Positions 9,211-18,926 of a stretch of DNA of 64,000 bases are shown one piece after another. Position 1 is the stretch's first letter. Each line of letters starts with the position of its first letter. The translations under genes were made by a program, and so were the position numbers. The notes beneath the pieces were generated by a model, which did not search any database, was not told the origin of the DNA, and was given only the letters and a program-made list of their open reading frames with translations. Source of the stretch: JBAJNN01 sp036881905 (GTDB lineage Bacteria > Pseudomonadota > Alphaproteobacteria > Rhizobiales > Im1); NCBI GenBank assembly GCA_036881905.1, contig JBAJNN010000008.1:15594-79593 (forward strand), in the 5' to 3' direction.

Positions 9211-10755
9211 TCACTTCTCCCTCAGCGGCACGGCGACAAAGCGCTGGCCCTGGCTGTTGCGCACCAAGAACAACACCGCCTTGCGTTTGCTGTGTTCGAC
9301 CTTATCGAGCGCATCACGCAATTCCTCCGGGCTGTTGACCTTATGGCCCGAAACTTCCATGATGCGGTCGCCAACATTCAACCCCTTGCTCGCGGCCGAG
9401 CCGTCGGGATCGATATCGACAATGACGACACCTTTGCCATCACGTGAGCTTGCCACGGCCAAGCCTAACGCCGACAGGCTAGTCTCGTGCGATCCGGTTT
9501 TGCGGTGAGCCAATGTCGCCTCGCCGCCTTGCATTTCGGCAATGGTGACATTGAGTGTCTTGCGCTGGCCGTCACGCAAAATCTCAATTTCAATTTCGCT
9601 TCCCGGCTTGAGCTGCCCGATTTTGCGGGAAAGATCGCTCGCGTTTTTGATGGTATCTTCGTTGACGGCCAATATGGTATCGCCGGTTTCAAAGCCTGCT
9701 TTTTCAGCCGGCGAATCGTCCCACACCCCAAGCACCAAGGCCCCGGAAGGCTTACCCAGCCCCAAGCTTTCGGCAATATCTTCGGTGACGTTCTGGATAC
9801 TGACTCCGAGCCAGCCGCGGGTGACTTTACCGGTTTTGATGAGATCTTCCACGACGCGACTGGCCGTGCTTGCTGGAATGGCAAAGCCGATGCCGACATT
9901 GCCGCCCGATGGCGTATAAATGGCGGTGTTCACGCCGATCACCTCGCCCTTGATATTGAGGGCCGGTCCCCCCGAATTGCCGTGATTGATCGGGGCGTCG
10001 ATTTGCAGAAAATCATCATAGGAATTGCCGCCAATCTCACGGCCGCGCGCGGAGACAATGCCCGTGGTCACCGTACCGCCAAGACCGAACGGATTGCCGA
10101 TTGCAATAACCCAGTCGCCGACCCGTACCGTACTTTTGGAGAATTTGAGATAAGGCAGGCTGTCCTTTGCGTCTATCTTGAGCACGGCAAGATCGGTTCG
10201 AGGGTCGGCTCCAATAATTTTCCCTTTATAAGTTTTGCCATCCGAAGTCGATATTGTGATCTTTTCAGCATTTTCGATAACGTGATTGTTGGTCACAATA
10301 TAACCATCTTCAGAAACAATAAATCCCGACCCCAAATACCCGGTGTGTCTTTTGGCCGGCGGTCTGTTATAGTAGGGTCGGTTGTGATTTGGCCCGTCAT
10401 ACTCCGGCTCGCCCTCGTCGGGGCCGAAAGGAAAATTCTTGAAAAACGGCCAGAAAGGACTGTTTGGCGGCACGGGAGTAGTTTTTCTATACTGGCGAAA
10501 ATTCGACGAGCTTTCCTGTGTCGTCTCGGTTTTCACGCTCACGACGGCCGGCGCAACCTTAGCCACAATATCGGCGAAACCCTCCACCGGCACGCGGCCG
10601 GTGGTCGCGACGTTACGCATGTGATCGACACTCTCGGCAAAGGCGCTCATTCTCACCAATCCGGTCAGGCCCGTTGTCACCATTAAGATAGCTAGCCCAA
10701 TGACAATCGGTCTTTTGCAGCCTAGTGCCGGCCAAATTTTTCTTCTCTTCCGCAT
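9211..10755 (-). CDS. degP: Do-family periplasmic serine endoprotease (DegP/MucD type)
   Basis: 514 residues: an N-terminal membrane/signal segment (about 16-38), a trypsin-like protease domain and two PDZ domains (about 320-400 and 430-510). The catalytic triad is visible as His in NNHVIENAEK (about 158), Asp in DPRTDLAVLKI (about 187) and Ser in NHGNSGGPALN (about 258). The protein degrades or chaperones misfolded periplasmic proteins. It sits between the ccm genes and the two-component system on the same strand. A loop of about 40 residues rich in Pro, Asn and Tyr precedes the protease core, resembling the regulatory LA-loop region. An AAAGGA ribosome-binding site lies before ATG 10755. 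Confidence 0.94.
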   Translation of the reverse strand: MRKRRKIWPALGCKRPIVIGLAILMVTTGLTGLVRMSAFAESVDHMRNVATTGRVPVEGFADIVAKVAPAVVSVKTETTQESSSNFRQYRKTTPVPPNSPFWPFFKNFPFGPDEGEPEYDGPNHNRPYYNRPPAKRHTGYLGSGFIVSEDGYIVTNNHVIENAEKITISTSDGKTYKGKIIGADPRTDLAVLKIDAKDSLPYLKFSKSTVRVGDWVIAIGNPFGLGGTVTTGIVSARGREIGGNSYDDFLQIDAPINHGNSGGPALNIKGEVIGVNTAIYTPSGGNVGIGFAIPASTASRVVEDLIKTGKVTRGWLGVSIQNVTEDIAESLGLGKPSGALVLGVWDDSPAEKAGFETGDTILAVNEDTIKNASDLSRKIGQLKPGSEIEIEILRDGQRKTLNVTIAEMQGGEATLAHRKTGSHETSLSALGLAVASSRDGKGVVIVDIDPDGSAASKGLNVGDRIMEVSGHKVNSPEELRDALDKVEHSKRKAVLFLVRNSQGQRFVAVPLREK

Positions 10756-10889
10756 TTGCTCTGATCCTTTCCAGTCTGCGATTCAGTTAGAGTCCAGTGG
10801 TTCACTTGACAACAGGTTATAGAAGCCTTCCTTTACCAACACCTTGCAGCCATGTTAAATTTTCTTCATGTTGCCCTCGCAAACTGACG

Positions 10890-13379
10890 TCATCCGTCAT
10901 AATCCGCATTAAGACCGTGCCGCCCGTTTATTCTCCCGCGACCGATACTGTTCTCGTTATCGGGCAAGGTCTCAGGTCGCCTATGTCCGCCCGAAACCGA
11001 TGGCGCATCCGCCTGCGACGGCCTTGCGGCGCGCGTCATCCACCTCGCCACCACGATACCACCGACGCTAAAAATCACAAAAGGCGACAGCCACAAGATA
11101 TAGTATCGTGACTTGAAGGGCGGTTGCAACAACACGAAGTCACCATAGCGCGCGCTCATAAAAGCGAACACCTGATCGTCGCTGTCACCCGCGGTGAGCC
11201 TCTCGCGAACGATTCCGCGCAGAGTCTTCGCCAATGGCGCGTTTGAATCGGCGATCGACTGAGCCTGACAGACGGGGCAACGAAGTCGGGCTTCAATAGA
11301 ACGCGCGCGACTTTCAACTGTTGGATCGGTAAGCCTCTCACCAGCTTCATAGGCCATGGTCGGGACCGACAGCACCGTCATTGTCACCGCCATAACGGCG
11401 ACAAGGCCGGTCACGGCTCCGACTCTGCGCACGTGCGGCCACGTGCCGATACGATAACGCCGATCGGTGAGCGAAATCATGCCGCCCAAAGCCATGATTA
11501 GAGCACCAACCCAGATAAAGCCCGCCAGAGGATGGAAATAAAATCGCACCAGATGGCCGTCTTCACCCTCGCTCTGCCCCATCGCGACATAGAGATTGCC
11601 GGTCCAAAAGGCGTGGATTCCAACCTCCGACGTTATCCGGCGACCGGGCTTGTAGAGCCGCCTTGAGGCGGTGAGTTCGTCAAATTCACGACGACCGGCG
11701 ACGATACGGAAATGCCCCGCAGTGTCATAATAATTGGCGGCGTTCTCATGCGCCAACTCTTTGAAGGTGATCGACAGACCGGCGAACCGCACCGTTTCTC
11801 CAGGAGCCATGACGATTCTCATCTCCTGCCGCCAAGCCGTGGCGGCGACAATGCCCAAAACAATGACACCAAGACCGGCATGGGCGAGAGTCATGCCGAT
11901 CATCGCGCGTGGCAGTTGCAACACTCGCCCGACAGCACCGCGTGGACCGGCGGAAAACAGGGCTGTTTTCGACGCAAGCCCCTGAAATGTCCCCGCGAGC
12001 AGCCACAGGCCGAGAGCCACGCCCAAGGGGGCCATGACCGAATGCCCATGGGCGATGGCGAAAGCGACGATGCCGGCAGTGAACGCGACCAGACCGGCGA
12101 CCCATAATGACCGTATGGTCGGCCAGATTCGCGCTGTTTTCCAGGGCAGCATCGGCCCGATCGGAACAAGCAATAAAAGTGGCAGGATCAGGGGAATGAA
12201 GGTCAAGTTGAAGTAGGGAGCGCCGACCGAAATTCTCTCACCGGTGATAGCCTCCGCCGCAAGGGGATAGAGCGTGCCGATAAAAACACTCGCCGCTGAG
12301 GAGCCAAGGACGAGGTTGTTGACGATCAACGCCCCCTCACAGCTGACCGGCGCAAACGGAGCCTTAGCCTTCAGGGACGGTGCGCGCCAGGCAAACAGGA
12401 GAAAACCACCACCGATGAAGACACACATGATTGCCAGAATAAACAGGCCACGATCGGGATCGACGGCGAAAGCGTGAACCGAGGTCAAAACCCCGGAGCG
12501 CACGAGAAAAGTGCCGGCAAGACTGAGCGAGAAAGCGATGATCGCCAGAAGGACGGTCCATATTTTGAGTGCGTTGCGTTTCTCAAGGATGAGAGCCGAA
12601 TGCAATAACGCCGTTGTGGCAAGCCAGGGCATGAGGGCGGCATTCTCCACTGGATCCCAAAACCAGAAGCCTCCCCACCCCAATTCATAATAAGCCCACC
12701 ACGATCCCATGGCCAACCCAAGAGTGAGAAAGATGAAGGCAGTCAATATCCAAGGCCGCATATATCGTGCAAAGGCCGCATCGACACGCCCCTCGATCAA
12801 AGCTGCGATGGCAAAGGAAAACGTAACCGACAAGCCGACATAGCCGACATAGAGGCAAGGCGGATGGAAAGCGAGAGCGGGATCTTGCAAAACCGGATTG
12901 AGACCGCGCCCCTCGATCGGCGCCGGTTGAAGCCTTGTAAAGGGGTTTGAGGCGAGAAGGATAAACAAGAGGAAAGCCGCGGCGATCATGGCCTGCACGC
13001 TCAACACCCGCGCTTTGAGGCCGGGGGGAAGGTTGCGGCCGAAAACCGCCACCAAACCGCCAAACAGCGCCAGAACCAACACCCACAGCATCATGGAGCC
13101 TTCATGATTGCCCCACAGGCCAGTGATTTTGTAGAGTAACGGTTTGGCCGAATGGGAATTCGCCCAGACCATGGCGACAGAAAAATCAGAAACAACGAAG
13201 GCATGGAGCAGCACGGCGAAAGCAATAGCGATCAAAATCAACTGCATCATGGCGGAAGGAGGAGCCACAGCCATGAGCCTGTCATGGCAGCATTGTGCCC
13301 CGATAAGCGGTACAATCGCCTGATAAACCGCGACGGAGAACGCCAGAATCAGGGCAAAATGGCCGAGTTCAACGATCAT
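10890..13379 (-). CDS. ccmF: Fused cytochrome c maturation protein CcmF-CcmH (heme lyase plus apocytochrome thiol-handling subunit)
   Basis: 829 residues, equal to a normal CcmF (about 650) plus a normal CcmH/CycL (about 150) in one uninterrupted frame. The CcmF part has many membrane segments and the WWD heme-handling motif WGGFWFWDPVENA near residue 230. After the conserved end of CcmF (GGMISLTDRRYRIG) there is no stop; a hydrophobic segment that would be the CcmH signal anchor follows directly, then the redox motif RCPVCQAQS of CcmH (about residue 705) and its C-terminal membrane anchor. CcmF ligates heme to apocytochrome c, and CcmH reduces or presents the CXXCH thiols. The ATG overlaps the ccmE stop (ATGA). 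A separate internal start for CcmH within the same frame cannot be excluded. No ccmG gene lies nearby. Confidence 0.9.
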   Translation of the reverse strand: MIVELGHFALILAFSVAVYQAIVPLIGAQCCHDRLMAVAPPSAMMQLILIAIAFAVLLHAFVVSDFSVAMVWANSHSAKPLLYKITGLWGNHEGSMMLWVLVLALFGGLVAVFGRNLPPGLKARVLSVQAMIAAAFLLFILLASNPFTRLQPAPIEGRGLNPVLQDPALAFHPPCLYVGYVGLSVTFSFAIAALIEGRVDAAFARYMRPWILTAFIFLTLGLAMGSWWAYYELGWGGFWFWDPVENAALMPWLATTALLHSALILEKRNALKIWTVLLAIIAFSLSLAGTFLVRSGVLTSVHAFAVDPDRGLFILAIMCVFIGGGFLLFAWRAPSLKAKAPFAPVSCEGALIVNNLVLGSSAASVFIGTLYPLAAEAITGERISVGAPYFNLTFIPLILPLLLLVPIGPMLPWKTARIWPTIRSLWVAGLVAFTAGIVAFAIAHGHSVMAPLGVALGLWLLAGTFQGLASKTALFSAGPRGAVGRVLQLPRAMIGMTLAHAGLGVIVLGIVAATAWRQEMRIVMAPGETVRFAGLSITFKELAHENAANYYDTAGHFRIVAGRREFDELTASRRLYKPGRRITSEVGIHAFWTGNLYVAMGQSEGEDGHLVRFYFHPLAGFIWVGALIMALGGMISLTDRRYRIGTWPHVRRVGAVTGLVAVMAVTMTVLSVPTMAYEAGERLTDPTVESRARSIEARLRCPVCQAQSIADSNAPLAKTLRGIVRERLTAGDSDDQVFAFMSARYGDFVLLQPPFKSRYYILWLSPFVIFSVGGIVVARWMTRAARPSQADAPSVSGGHRRPETLPDNENSIGRGRINGRHGLNADYDG

Positions 13380-13894
13380 TGAAGTCCCTCGCCTCGATCC
13401 GTCTTCTGCGCCATCTTGCCTTCATTTTCGCGTTCTCCCCTTTGTTTCAGCGCCTTGGCCATTGCTCGAGGCATATAGGTTTCGTCATGTTTGGCGAGAA
13501 GCCGATCAGCCACGAACACGCCATGATCGAGCCGCCCCTCGGCAACCACCCCCTGGCCCTCGGCAAACAAATCGGGCAAGGGCCGCAAACCGGTGAAAAG
13601 CACAGTCACCTTTGTGGAGGCGTCTGTCAGCGAAAAACGCAGTCTTCCACCGCCAAGATGTTCAAGAGAGCCTTTTTTCACCATACCGCCAAGGCGAAAA
13701 TAGTCGCTGGGCGACACGACCTTCGTCATGAGATCGCTTGGTGTGTAAAAAAACCTGATCTGGTCACTGAGGGTAAACAGCACCAGCCCCACGGCAAGGC
13801 CGAGGAAAACGAGGCTGTTGACCAGAAACAGCGCACGCCTGCGTTTTTGCTTGCGCAACCTTGCCGTTAAGTGGGTATTTTCATCGATGCTCAA
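13376..13894 (-). CDS. ccmE: Cytochrome c maturation heme chaperone CcmE
   Basis: About 172 residues with an N-terminal membrane anchor (residues about 17-40) and a periplasmic OB-fold domain. The covalent heme-binding motif HDETY is present (LAKHDETYMPRAM), so the His and nearby Tyr are intact. CcmE carries heme from CcmABCD to CcmF. No ATG fits the expected N-terminus; the frame is open up to 14020, but family comparison places the start near the basic segment LTARLRKQKRRR, and TTG 13894 (or TTG 13900) is the best candidate. The gene is 23 bases after ccmI and its TGA overlaps the ATG of ccmF, so the three are translationally linked. Confidence 0.85.
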   Translation of the reverse strand: MSIDENTHLTARLRKQKRRRALFLVNSLVFLGLAVGLVLFTLSDQIRFFYTPSDLMTKVVSPSDYFRLGGMVKKGSLEHLGGGRLRFSLTDASTKVTVLFTGLRPLPDLFAEGQGVVAEGRLDHGVFVADRLLAKHDETYMPRAMAKALKQRGERENEGKMAQKTDRGEGLQ

Positions 13895-13917
13895 TATCAA
13901 AATCAAATCCGATACGG

Positions 13918-14631
13918 CTATGGTCGAGGCGAAACGGCATTTTGCACGGATTCTATCCGTTTTGAAACCGTCTCCCGCCACGGCGCATCGGCCGGGCTTT
14001 CCGCGAGCAGAGCGCTCCACTCCTTGAGAGCTTGGCCATAGTCCGCGTTCTGGAAAGCCTCCACTCCCTTATAATAACGCGCTCTCGGCTCAAGCGGATC
14101 GAGCGCCAGGACCCGGCCGAAGACATTGCGCGCCTTTTTCGTCACGAAACCACCGGCGGCATAAACCAGCGCCTGCCCATAGCAGCTCAACAAATCTGCA
14201 TCCGGCGGCGACAGGGCCACGGCGCGGGCAAAGGCCGCAGCGGCTTCGTCAAAACGCCCGAGACGTTCATAGGCCGGGGCCAAAACCCGAAAGCCGCGCT
14301 CGTCATCGGGATGGTCGGCAAGATGGCGTTCGGTCTCTTGGACAAGGGCTGCAAGATCATGGTCCACCAATGCTTGACGCAGGCGTTCGCCATGCGGCAT
14401 GTCGGGCAGATCGGGCGAGCCGAGCCACAAATAGCCACCAAGAGCAATCGCGGGAACGAGTACCATGGCCGCAAACACCGCAGCGCCGCGAAATCGGACG
14501 GCATTGTGGTTGGTCAAATGGGTTAGCGCATGTGACGGGGCGGCGGTGGCAGCCTCGCCGCGCCCGAGCGGGCGCAGGAGAACACTTAAAACCCCGGCGG
14601 TCAGGAGAGCGAAAACAACCCAAAGCGCCAT
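13918..14631 (-). CDS. ccmI: Cytochrome c maturation protein CcmI/CycH (short form, TPR domain)
   Basis: 237 residues. There is a short N-terminal membrane segment (about 1-20), a cytoplasmic loop, a second membrane segment near 50-72, then tetratricopeptide-like helices (about 100-220) that bind the C-terminus of apocytochrome c. Many alphaproteobacterial CcmI proteins are 350-400 residues, so this one has a shorter TPR tail. It is the first gene of the ccmI-ccmE-ccmF/H series, the cycHJKL order known from rhizobia. The identification rests on the topology, the N-terminal anchor and the gene order more than on a catalytic motif. Confidence 0.82.
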   Translation of the reverse strand: MALWVVFALLTAGVLSVLLRPLGRGEAATAAPSHALTHLTNHNAVRFRGAAVFAAMVLVPAIALGGYLWLGSPDLPDMPHGERLRQALVDHDLAALVQETERHLADHPDDERGFRVLAPAYERLGRFDEAAAAFARAVALSPPDADLLSCYGQALVYAAGGFVTKKARNVFGRVLALDPLEPRARYYKGVEAFQNADYGQALKEWSALLAESPADAPWRETVSKRIESVQNAVSPRP

Positions 14632-14696
14632 GAAGCTTCACTCCCAAATTACAGCCCGGACGGGGTTAGGATCAGACCCGTAAGGTCATCGGCATC

Positions 14697-16118
14697 TCAG
14701 CCTGAGGGCCTTATCGCGGCCAATTCGGCCAGAATCCGGATCCAGCTTCTGATCCCGCGATAAAAACTGGAAATCTCATATTTCTCATTCGGGCTGTGGA
14801 TACGATCGTCGGGCAGACCGAAACCGACCATCAGACTATCCATCTTAAGAATCTCGCGCAATGAAGCGGCGATGGGGATCGAGCCGCCGCACCCCATCAG
14901 CACGGTCGGACGGGAAAATTCATCGTCGAGCGCCTTGACCGCACGTTTCAGATAGCGATTTTCGACCGGAATATCAATGGCCGGGCTGGCGGCATGATTG
15001 ATGAATTCCACCTCGCAATCATCCGGAATCCGCCGGCGGACGAAATCGTGAAATGTCTCGCGTAGCGCTTCGGGGTTCTGATCGGGGACAAGGCGAAAGG
15101 AAATCTTCGCCGCCGCCTTGGCGGCAATGACGGTCTTGGTCCCCTCGCCGGTATAGCCCCCGACAATACCGTTGATGTCGCAGGCAGGCCTGGACCAGAG
15201 TTGCTCCAAAACGCTAAATCCGCTCTCGCCGGCGGGTCGCGATAAACCGACCTCGCCCAGAAAACCGCTCCCGGAGAAATCGAGCGCGTCCCATCGCACC
15301 TTGATGTCTGGCGATAACGGCGCGACATGATCGTAAAATCCCGCAATGGCGATCTGGCCGCCATCATCGTGCAATTGCCCAAGAATACGGGTGAGAACCC
15401 GAATCGGGTTGCGGGCCGGGCCGCCATAGAGGCCGGAATGAAGGTCCCTTGAAGGGCCGGTCACAACAATTTCCTCGGCAAGCAAACCGCGAAGTCGGGT
15501 CGAAATTGCCGGCGTCTCGCGATCCCACATATTGGTATCGCAGACCAATGCCACATCATGCGACAATTCCTCTGTGTTGGCCTCAAGGAAAGACCGCAGA
15601 TTCGGGCTGCCCACCTCCTCCTCGCCCTCGATCAGAATGGTCACGGCGAGCGGCAATCGGCCCTTAACCTTGATCCAGGCCCGCACCGCCTCGAGAAAGG
15701 TCATGAGCTGGCCCTTGTCGTCCTGCGCGCCGCGTGCGACGATTCTGCCTCCACCATTTTTGTCTCTCACGATGCGCGGCTTGAAAGGGGGCGTGAGCCA
15801 TTCATCAAGCGGATCGACCGGCTGGACGTCATAATGTCCGTAAAAAAACACATGCGAAACTGGGACAGATGTCCCGTTTGGCCTATAATGGGCAACGACC
15901 GCCGGGTGCCCGCCGGTTGGACGCACTGAAGCGTCGAAGCCCAGCGCGGTCAATTCATTCGCCAACCACTGTGCCCCGGCCAAACAATCGCCACTATGGG
16001 CCTGGTCGGTCGACACCGTCGGCAGCTTGAGCAAAGCGCATAAACGATCGAGACTGTGTTCGAGGTTTCGCTTGGCAAATGCCAGAATAGGCGATATTTC
16101 GGCCATTGTGTTGTCCAA
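14697..16118 (-). CDS. M20-family dipeptidase/metallohydrolase
   Basis: 473 residues, typical of the M20 CNDP-like dipeptidases. Metal ligands are recognisable: FFYGHYDVQP (His and Asp, about residue 93), the catalytic and bridging acidic pair in IEGEEEVGSP (about 165), CDTNMWD (about 190) and the late His in DDRIHSPNEKYE (about 445). The dimerisation lid domain lies between about 210 and 380. It probably cleaves dipeptides in the cytoplasm; no signal peptide is seen. It precedes ccmI by 65 bases on the same strand but is functionally unrelated. Upstream it faces the SLC13 transporter gene divergently. Confidence 0.88.
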   Translation of the reverse strand: MDNTMAEISPILAFAKRNLEHSLDRLCALLKLPTVSTDQAHSGDCLAGAQWLANELTALGFDASVRPTGGHPAVVAHYRPNGTSVPVSHVFFYGHYDVQPVDPLDEWLTPPFKPRIVRDKNGGGRIVARGAQDDKGQLMTFLEAVRAWIKVKGRLPLAVTILIEGEEEVGSPNLRSFLEANTEELSHDVALVCDTNMWDRETPAISTRLRGLLAEEIVVTGPSRDLHSGLYGGPARNPIRVLTRILGQLHDDGGQIAIAGFYDHVAPLSPDIKVRWDALDFSGSGFLGEVGLSRPAGESGFSVLEQLWSRPACDINGIVGGYTGEGTKTVIAAKAAAKISFRLVPDQNPEALRETFHDFVRRRIPDDCEVEFINHAASPAIDIPVENRYLKRAVKALDDEFSRPTVLMGCGGSIPIAASLREILKMDSLMVGFGLPDDRIHSPNEKYEISSFYRGIRSWIRILAELAAIRPSG

Positions 16119-16229
16119 CGCCAGGGTTTAAGGGAAAAGACTAAGGTCGGATACGCCGACCCGACATCACGGTATTACAGCAATCATGCCGGAAATGCTC
16201 GAAAGAGGCAAGACATTTAGGGGCTGCCC

Positions 16230-17777
16230 GTGGAAAGCCTGATCCTTGCGAGAGACAGCCTTCAGGTTCACAAGCCGCCTCTGGCGTGGTCATCGAGATT
16301 TGTGCGCCATGGTTATCAGAATCTGCTGGTTTTGCGCGCTCAGATCAATCTCTATTATTTCTGGGAAAAACGCTGGTTTTTTATCGCCATGGCCATCGGG
16401 GCGGCGCTTTTGTCTCTGCCCCAGCCGGAGGCTCTGTCGCGTGACGGCATGATCATGCTGGCCATGTCGGCGGTGGTGACCGTTTTGTTCGTCACCCAGC
16501 CGGTGCCGTTGCCGACGGTGGCCTTGCTAATCATTATCGCTCAGGTGCTCCTCGTCGGGGTGGATTCGACGCGGGTCGCCAAAAATCTGATGACGGATTC
16601 GGTCCTGTTCATCATGGGTTCGCTCATGCTCGCGGTCGGTTTGGTCCGGCAAAAACTCGACAAACGTATTGCCTGGTTCATCGTTCGCATCACCGGGACA
16701 CGCACTCTATCCGTCGGTTTCGGCATATCGGCGGTGTGCGGTGTTCTGGCCTCCTTCATCGGCGAGCACACGGTCGCGGCAATGATGTTGCCGGTCGGCA
16801 TTTCCTTAATCCGGTTGACCTCGAACGACCCGGCGCGGATCAAAAACCTCACGGCCTTTATCCTGTTTTCCATAGTATTCGGCTGCACCACCGCCGGCAT
16901 CGGCACCCCGTCGGGCGGGGCGCGTAATGCGATCATGATCGGCTATTGGCGTCAGTTTTTCTATGACCCGACTATTCCCGCCACCGGGCGTTATCTGGTC
17001 GATTATACCAGCTGGATGGTCCATGGCTATCCTCTGTTTATACTACAATTACTGTTTGTAACCCCTATCCTTTATTTTACCTTTAAACCCGAACGCGCGG
17101 AAATGGCCCGCGCCATCGCTAGATTGCGCATGCAGATCCAGGCGGAAGGACCAATGAGGGCCAATGGCTGGCTCAGCATAGCCCTGTTCGCCCTGACCAC
17201 GGCCGGCTGGATCGCCCTGTCGCAGGATCTTGGCATGGGCACGATAGCGCTGATGGGAGCCGCCGCCTTTCTCGTCACTGGTCTGATCCGCTGGGAAGAC
17301 ATCAATTCAGGGGTTAATTGGGGCGTGGTGTGGCTTTATGCCGCCGCCATATCGCTTGGCGTGGAAATGCAGGCGACCGGCGCCGCCCAATGGGCCGCCA
17401 ACAGCATCATCGATCTGTTCGGAGCATACGGGCTGACCCATGGCGCGGGCCTCATCATCATCACCGCGCTGCTCACCACTCTTATCGCCAATACCATGGC
17501 GCCTGGCGCCGCCGTCGCCGTGATCGGCCCCATTATTTTGCGAATCGCGGCGCTCTGCCATGAAGACCCGCTGATTATCGGCTTCGTCACCGCATTCGCC
17601 TCGGCGTTTTCCTATCTCGCGGTTGCCAGTTCCCCGGCCTCAACCATTGTTTTTTCCTCAGGATATCTTAAAATTAGCGACTTTCTTCGCGTCGGCTGGC
17701 GCATGGCCATTCCCTCCTGCATCATGCTGGTGCTGCTGGCGCGCTTCGTATGGCCTTATTTCAGCAACGGGCAATAG
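16230..17777 (+). CDS. SLC13/DASS-family anion transporter
   Basis: 515 residues from GTG 16230, with about 12 hydrophobic segments. The protein resembles the divalent anion:sodium symporter family (dicarboxylates, sulfate): QPVPLPTVALL near the first repeat, a glycine/serine-rich re-entrant hairpin in TTAGIGTPSGGARNAIMIG (about residue 225), and a matching second hairpin in ALLTTLIANTMAPGAAVAV. The N-terminal 50 residues are non-homologous and the true start could be a later ATG, for example before the MAIGAALLSLPQ membrane segment. The substrate is not determinable. The universal-stress-type gene that follows begins 44 bases later and is likely co-transcribed. Confidence 0.82.
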   Translation: MESLILARDSLQVHKPPLAWSSRFVRHGYQNLLVLRAQINLYYFWEKRWFFIAMAIGAALLSLPQPEALSRDGMIMLAMSAVVTVLFVTQPVPLPTVALLIIIAQVLLVGVDSTRVAKNLMTDSVLFIMGSLMLAVGLVRQKLDKRIAWFIVRITGTRTLSVGFGISAVCGVLASFIGEHTVAAMMLPVGISLIRLTSNDPARIKNLTAFILFSIVFGCTTAGIGTPSGGARNAIMIGYWRQFFYDPTIPATGRYLVDYTSWMVHGYPLFILQLLFVTPILYFTFKPERAEMARAIARLRMQIQAEGPMRANGWLSIALFALTTAGWIALSQDLGMGTIALMGAAAFLVTGLIRWEDINSGVNWGVVWLYAAAISLGVEMQATGAAQWAANSIIDLFGAYGLTHGAGLIIITALLTTLIANTMAPGAAVAVIGPIILRIAALCHEDPLIIGFVTAFASAFSYLAVASSPASTIVFSSGYLKISDFLRVGWRMAIPSCIMLVLLARFVWPYFSNGQ

Positions 17778-17821
17778 GGCCGATTTGTAAACACTATTCG
17801 CTATCGCAAGGGCCAGATACT

Positions 17822-18877
17822 ATGTCCTCGCTGTTCAGAAGAGACGGAAAAGCCGGGCAAAAATACAAGGGCGGCCTCCTTGGCGGGCTGCTTCACCCCG
17901 GGAATGCCACGCCAAACGCAACGGACGATCCGCAAAAACAAAGGCGCAAGCGGTTCCGCATTCTTACCTGCATCGACGGCAGCGAGGACGCATTCGCCAC
18001 TCTTCGTCTGGCCGCGCGTTTCGCGACGAACAAAGAGTGTGACGTCATCGTGCTTTATGTCCGTTCGCTCGATCACGGCTTCACATCAGGCGGTTTACAG
18101 CCGCGCGTGGCCCGGCAGAACATGCTCAACTGGGGTTTCGACGCGCCAGGGGTGCGCATTCTCAAACAGGCCGGCGACATTTTGCGCGAAGAAGGGTTGG
18201 CATTCGATGACTGGCCGGTTCGCTCAACCCATACCGATGTCTGGGGCGATCCTCTGGGCGACAACAAGATCGAATATCACGACGAGGCTAACGGACAAAG
18301 CGTCATTCTTAAGCTCAAAACCTCGTTCAGCCCGGCAAACGGCATTCTCGACCAGTATGAGCTCGGCCCCTATAATCTGATCATCGTCGGCGAACCGAGT
18401 CGCTGGCGCGGCGAATTCAGGTCGTTCCTCGACGCCGGCGTAACCCAGAAAATTACCATGCGGGCGCCCTGCTCAGTTTTGGTGACGCGCAAGGCAAGTC
18501 TTGCCAAAACCGGATTTTTCATCTGCACCGATGGTTCGGCACGCTCACTCGATGCGCTTAGACGCGCTGGCGTTCTGGCCCACAAGACCCACAACCCGAT
18601 CACCTTATATTCCGTCTCGCCGACGCTGGAAAGTCGCGCCATCGCCCATAAACGCATCGAAAAAGCGCAACACAGCCTTGAGAGCATGGGCATCAAAGTT
18701 GACGATACCCGCATCGGCATCGGCGATCCGGCGCGGCGCATCATTCGTCATGGCTCGGGCCATCGCCTCATTGTTGTTTGTGACGAGGGCCGCAATTGCC
18801 TGACCCGGATTCTCAAACGCTCGGTCGTCTATGAGGTGGTGCGCCGGGCGCGCACCTCGGTTCTGGATGTGCGCTGA
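17822..18877 (+). CDS. Tandem universal-stress-protein (UspA-like) domain protein
   Basis: 351 residues from ATG 17822, chosen because an AAGGGC stretch precedes it; an upstream frame overlapping the transporter gene end is less likely. Two UspA-like alpha/beta domains are visible: the first begins at RFRILTCIDGSEDAFATLRLAARFA (quoted in part: ILTCIDGSEDAF) and ends at LIIVGEPSRWRGEFRSF...CSVLVTR; the second begins at KTGFFICTDGSARSLDALRRA and ends at RLIVVCDEGRN. The first domain carries an insertion of about 50 residues. An ATP-binding G2xG9G(S/T) pattern is only partly kept. Its place after an SLC13 transporter suggests a regulatory partner of that transporter, which is an inference from position. 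Confidence 0.72.
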   Translation: MSSLFRRDGKAGQKYKGGLLGGLLHPGNATPNATDDPQKQRRKRFRILTCIDGSEDAFATLRLAARFATNKECDVIVLYVRSLDHGFTSGGLQPRVARQNMLNWGFDAPGVRILKQAGDILREEGLAFDDWPVRSTHTDVWGDPLGDNKIEYHDEANGQSVILKLKTSFSPANGILDQYELGPYNLIIVGEPSRWRGEFRSFLDAGVTQKITMRAPCSVLVTRKASLAKTGFFICTDGSARSLDALRRAGVLAHKTHNPITLYSVSPTLESRAIAHKRIEKAQHSLESMGIKVDDTRIGIGDPARRIIRHGSGHRLIVVCDEGRNCLTRILKRSVVYEVVRRARTSVLDVR

Positions 18878-18926
18878 CATTAATCTCTAGAAAGGCCCCG
18901 GCTGCTCCCATTTACCCCCTGGGCCT

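Noticed and set aside
9487..10686. 399-codon open frame on the plus strand opposite degP
   Set aside because: The degP product has its complete catalytic triad on the other strand; the long antisense frame arises from GC-rich third positions.
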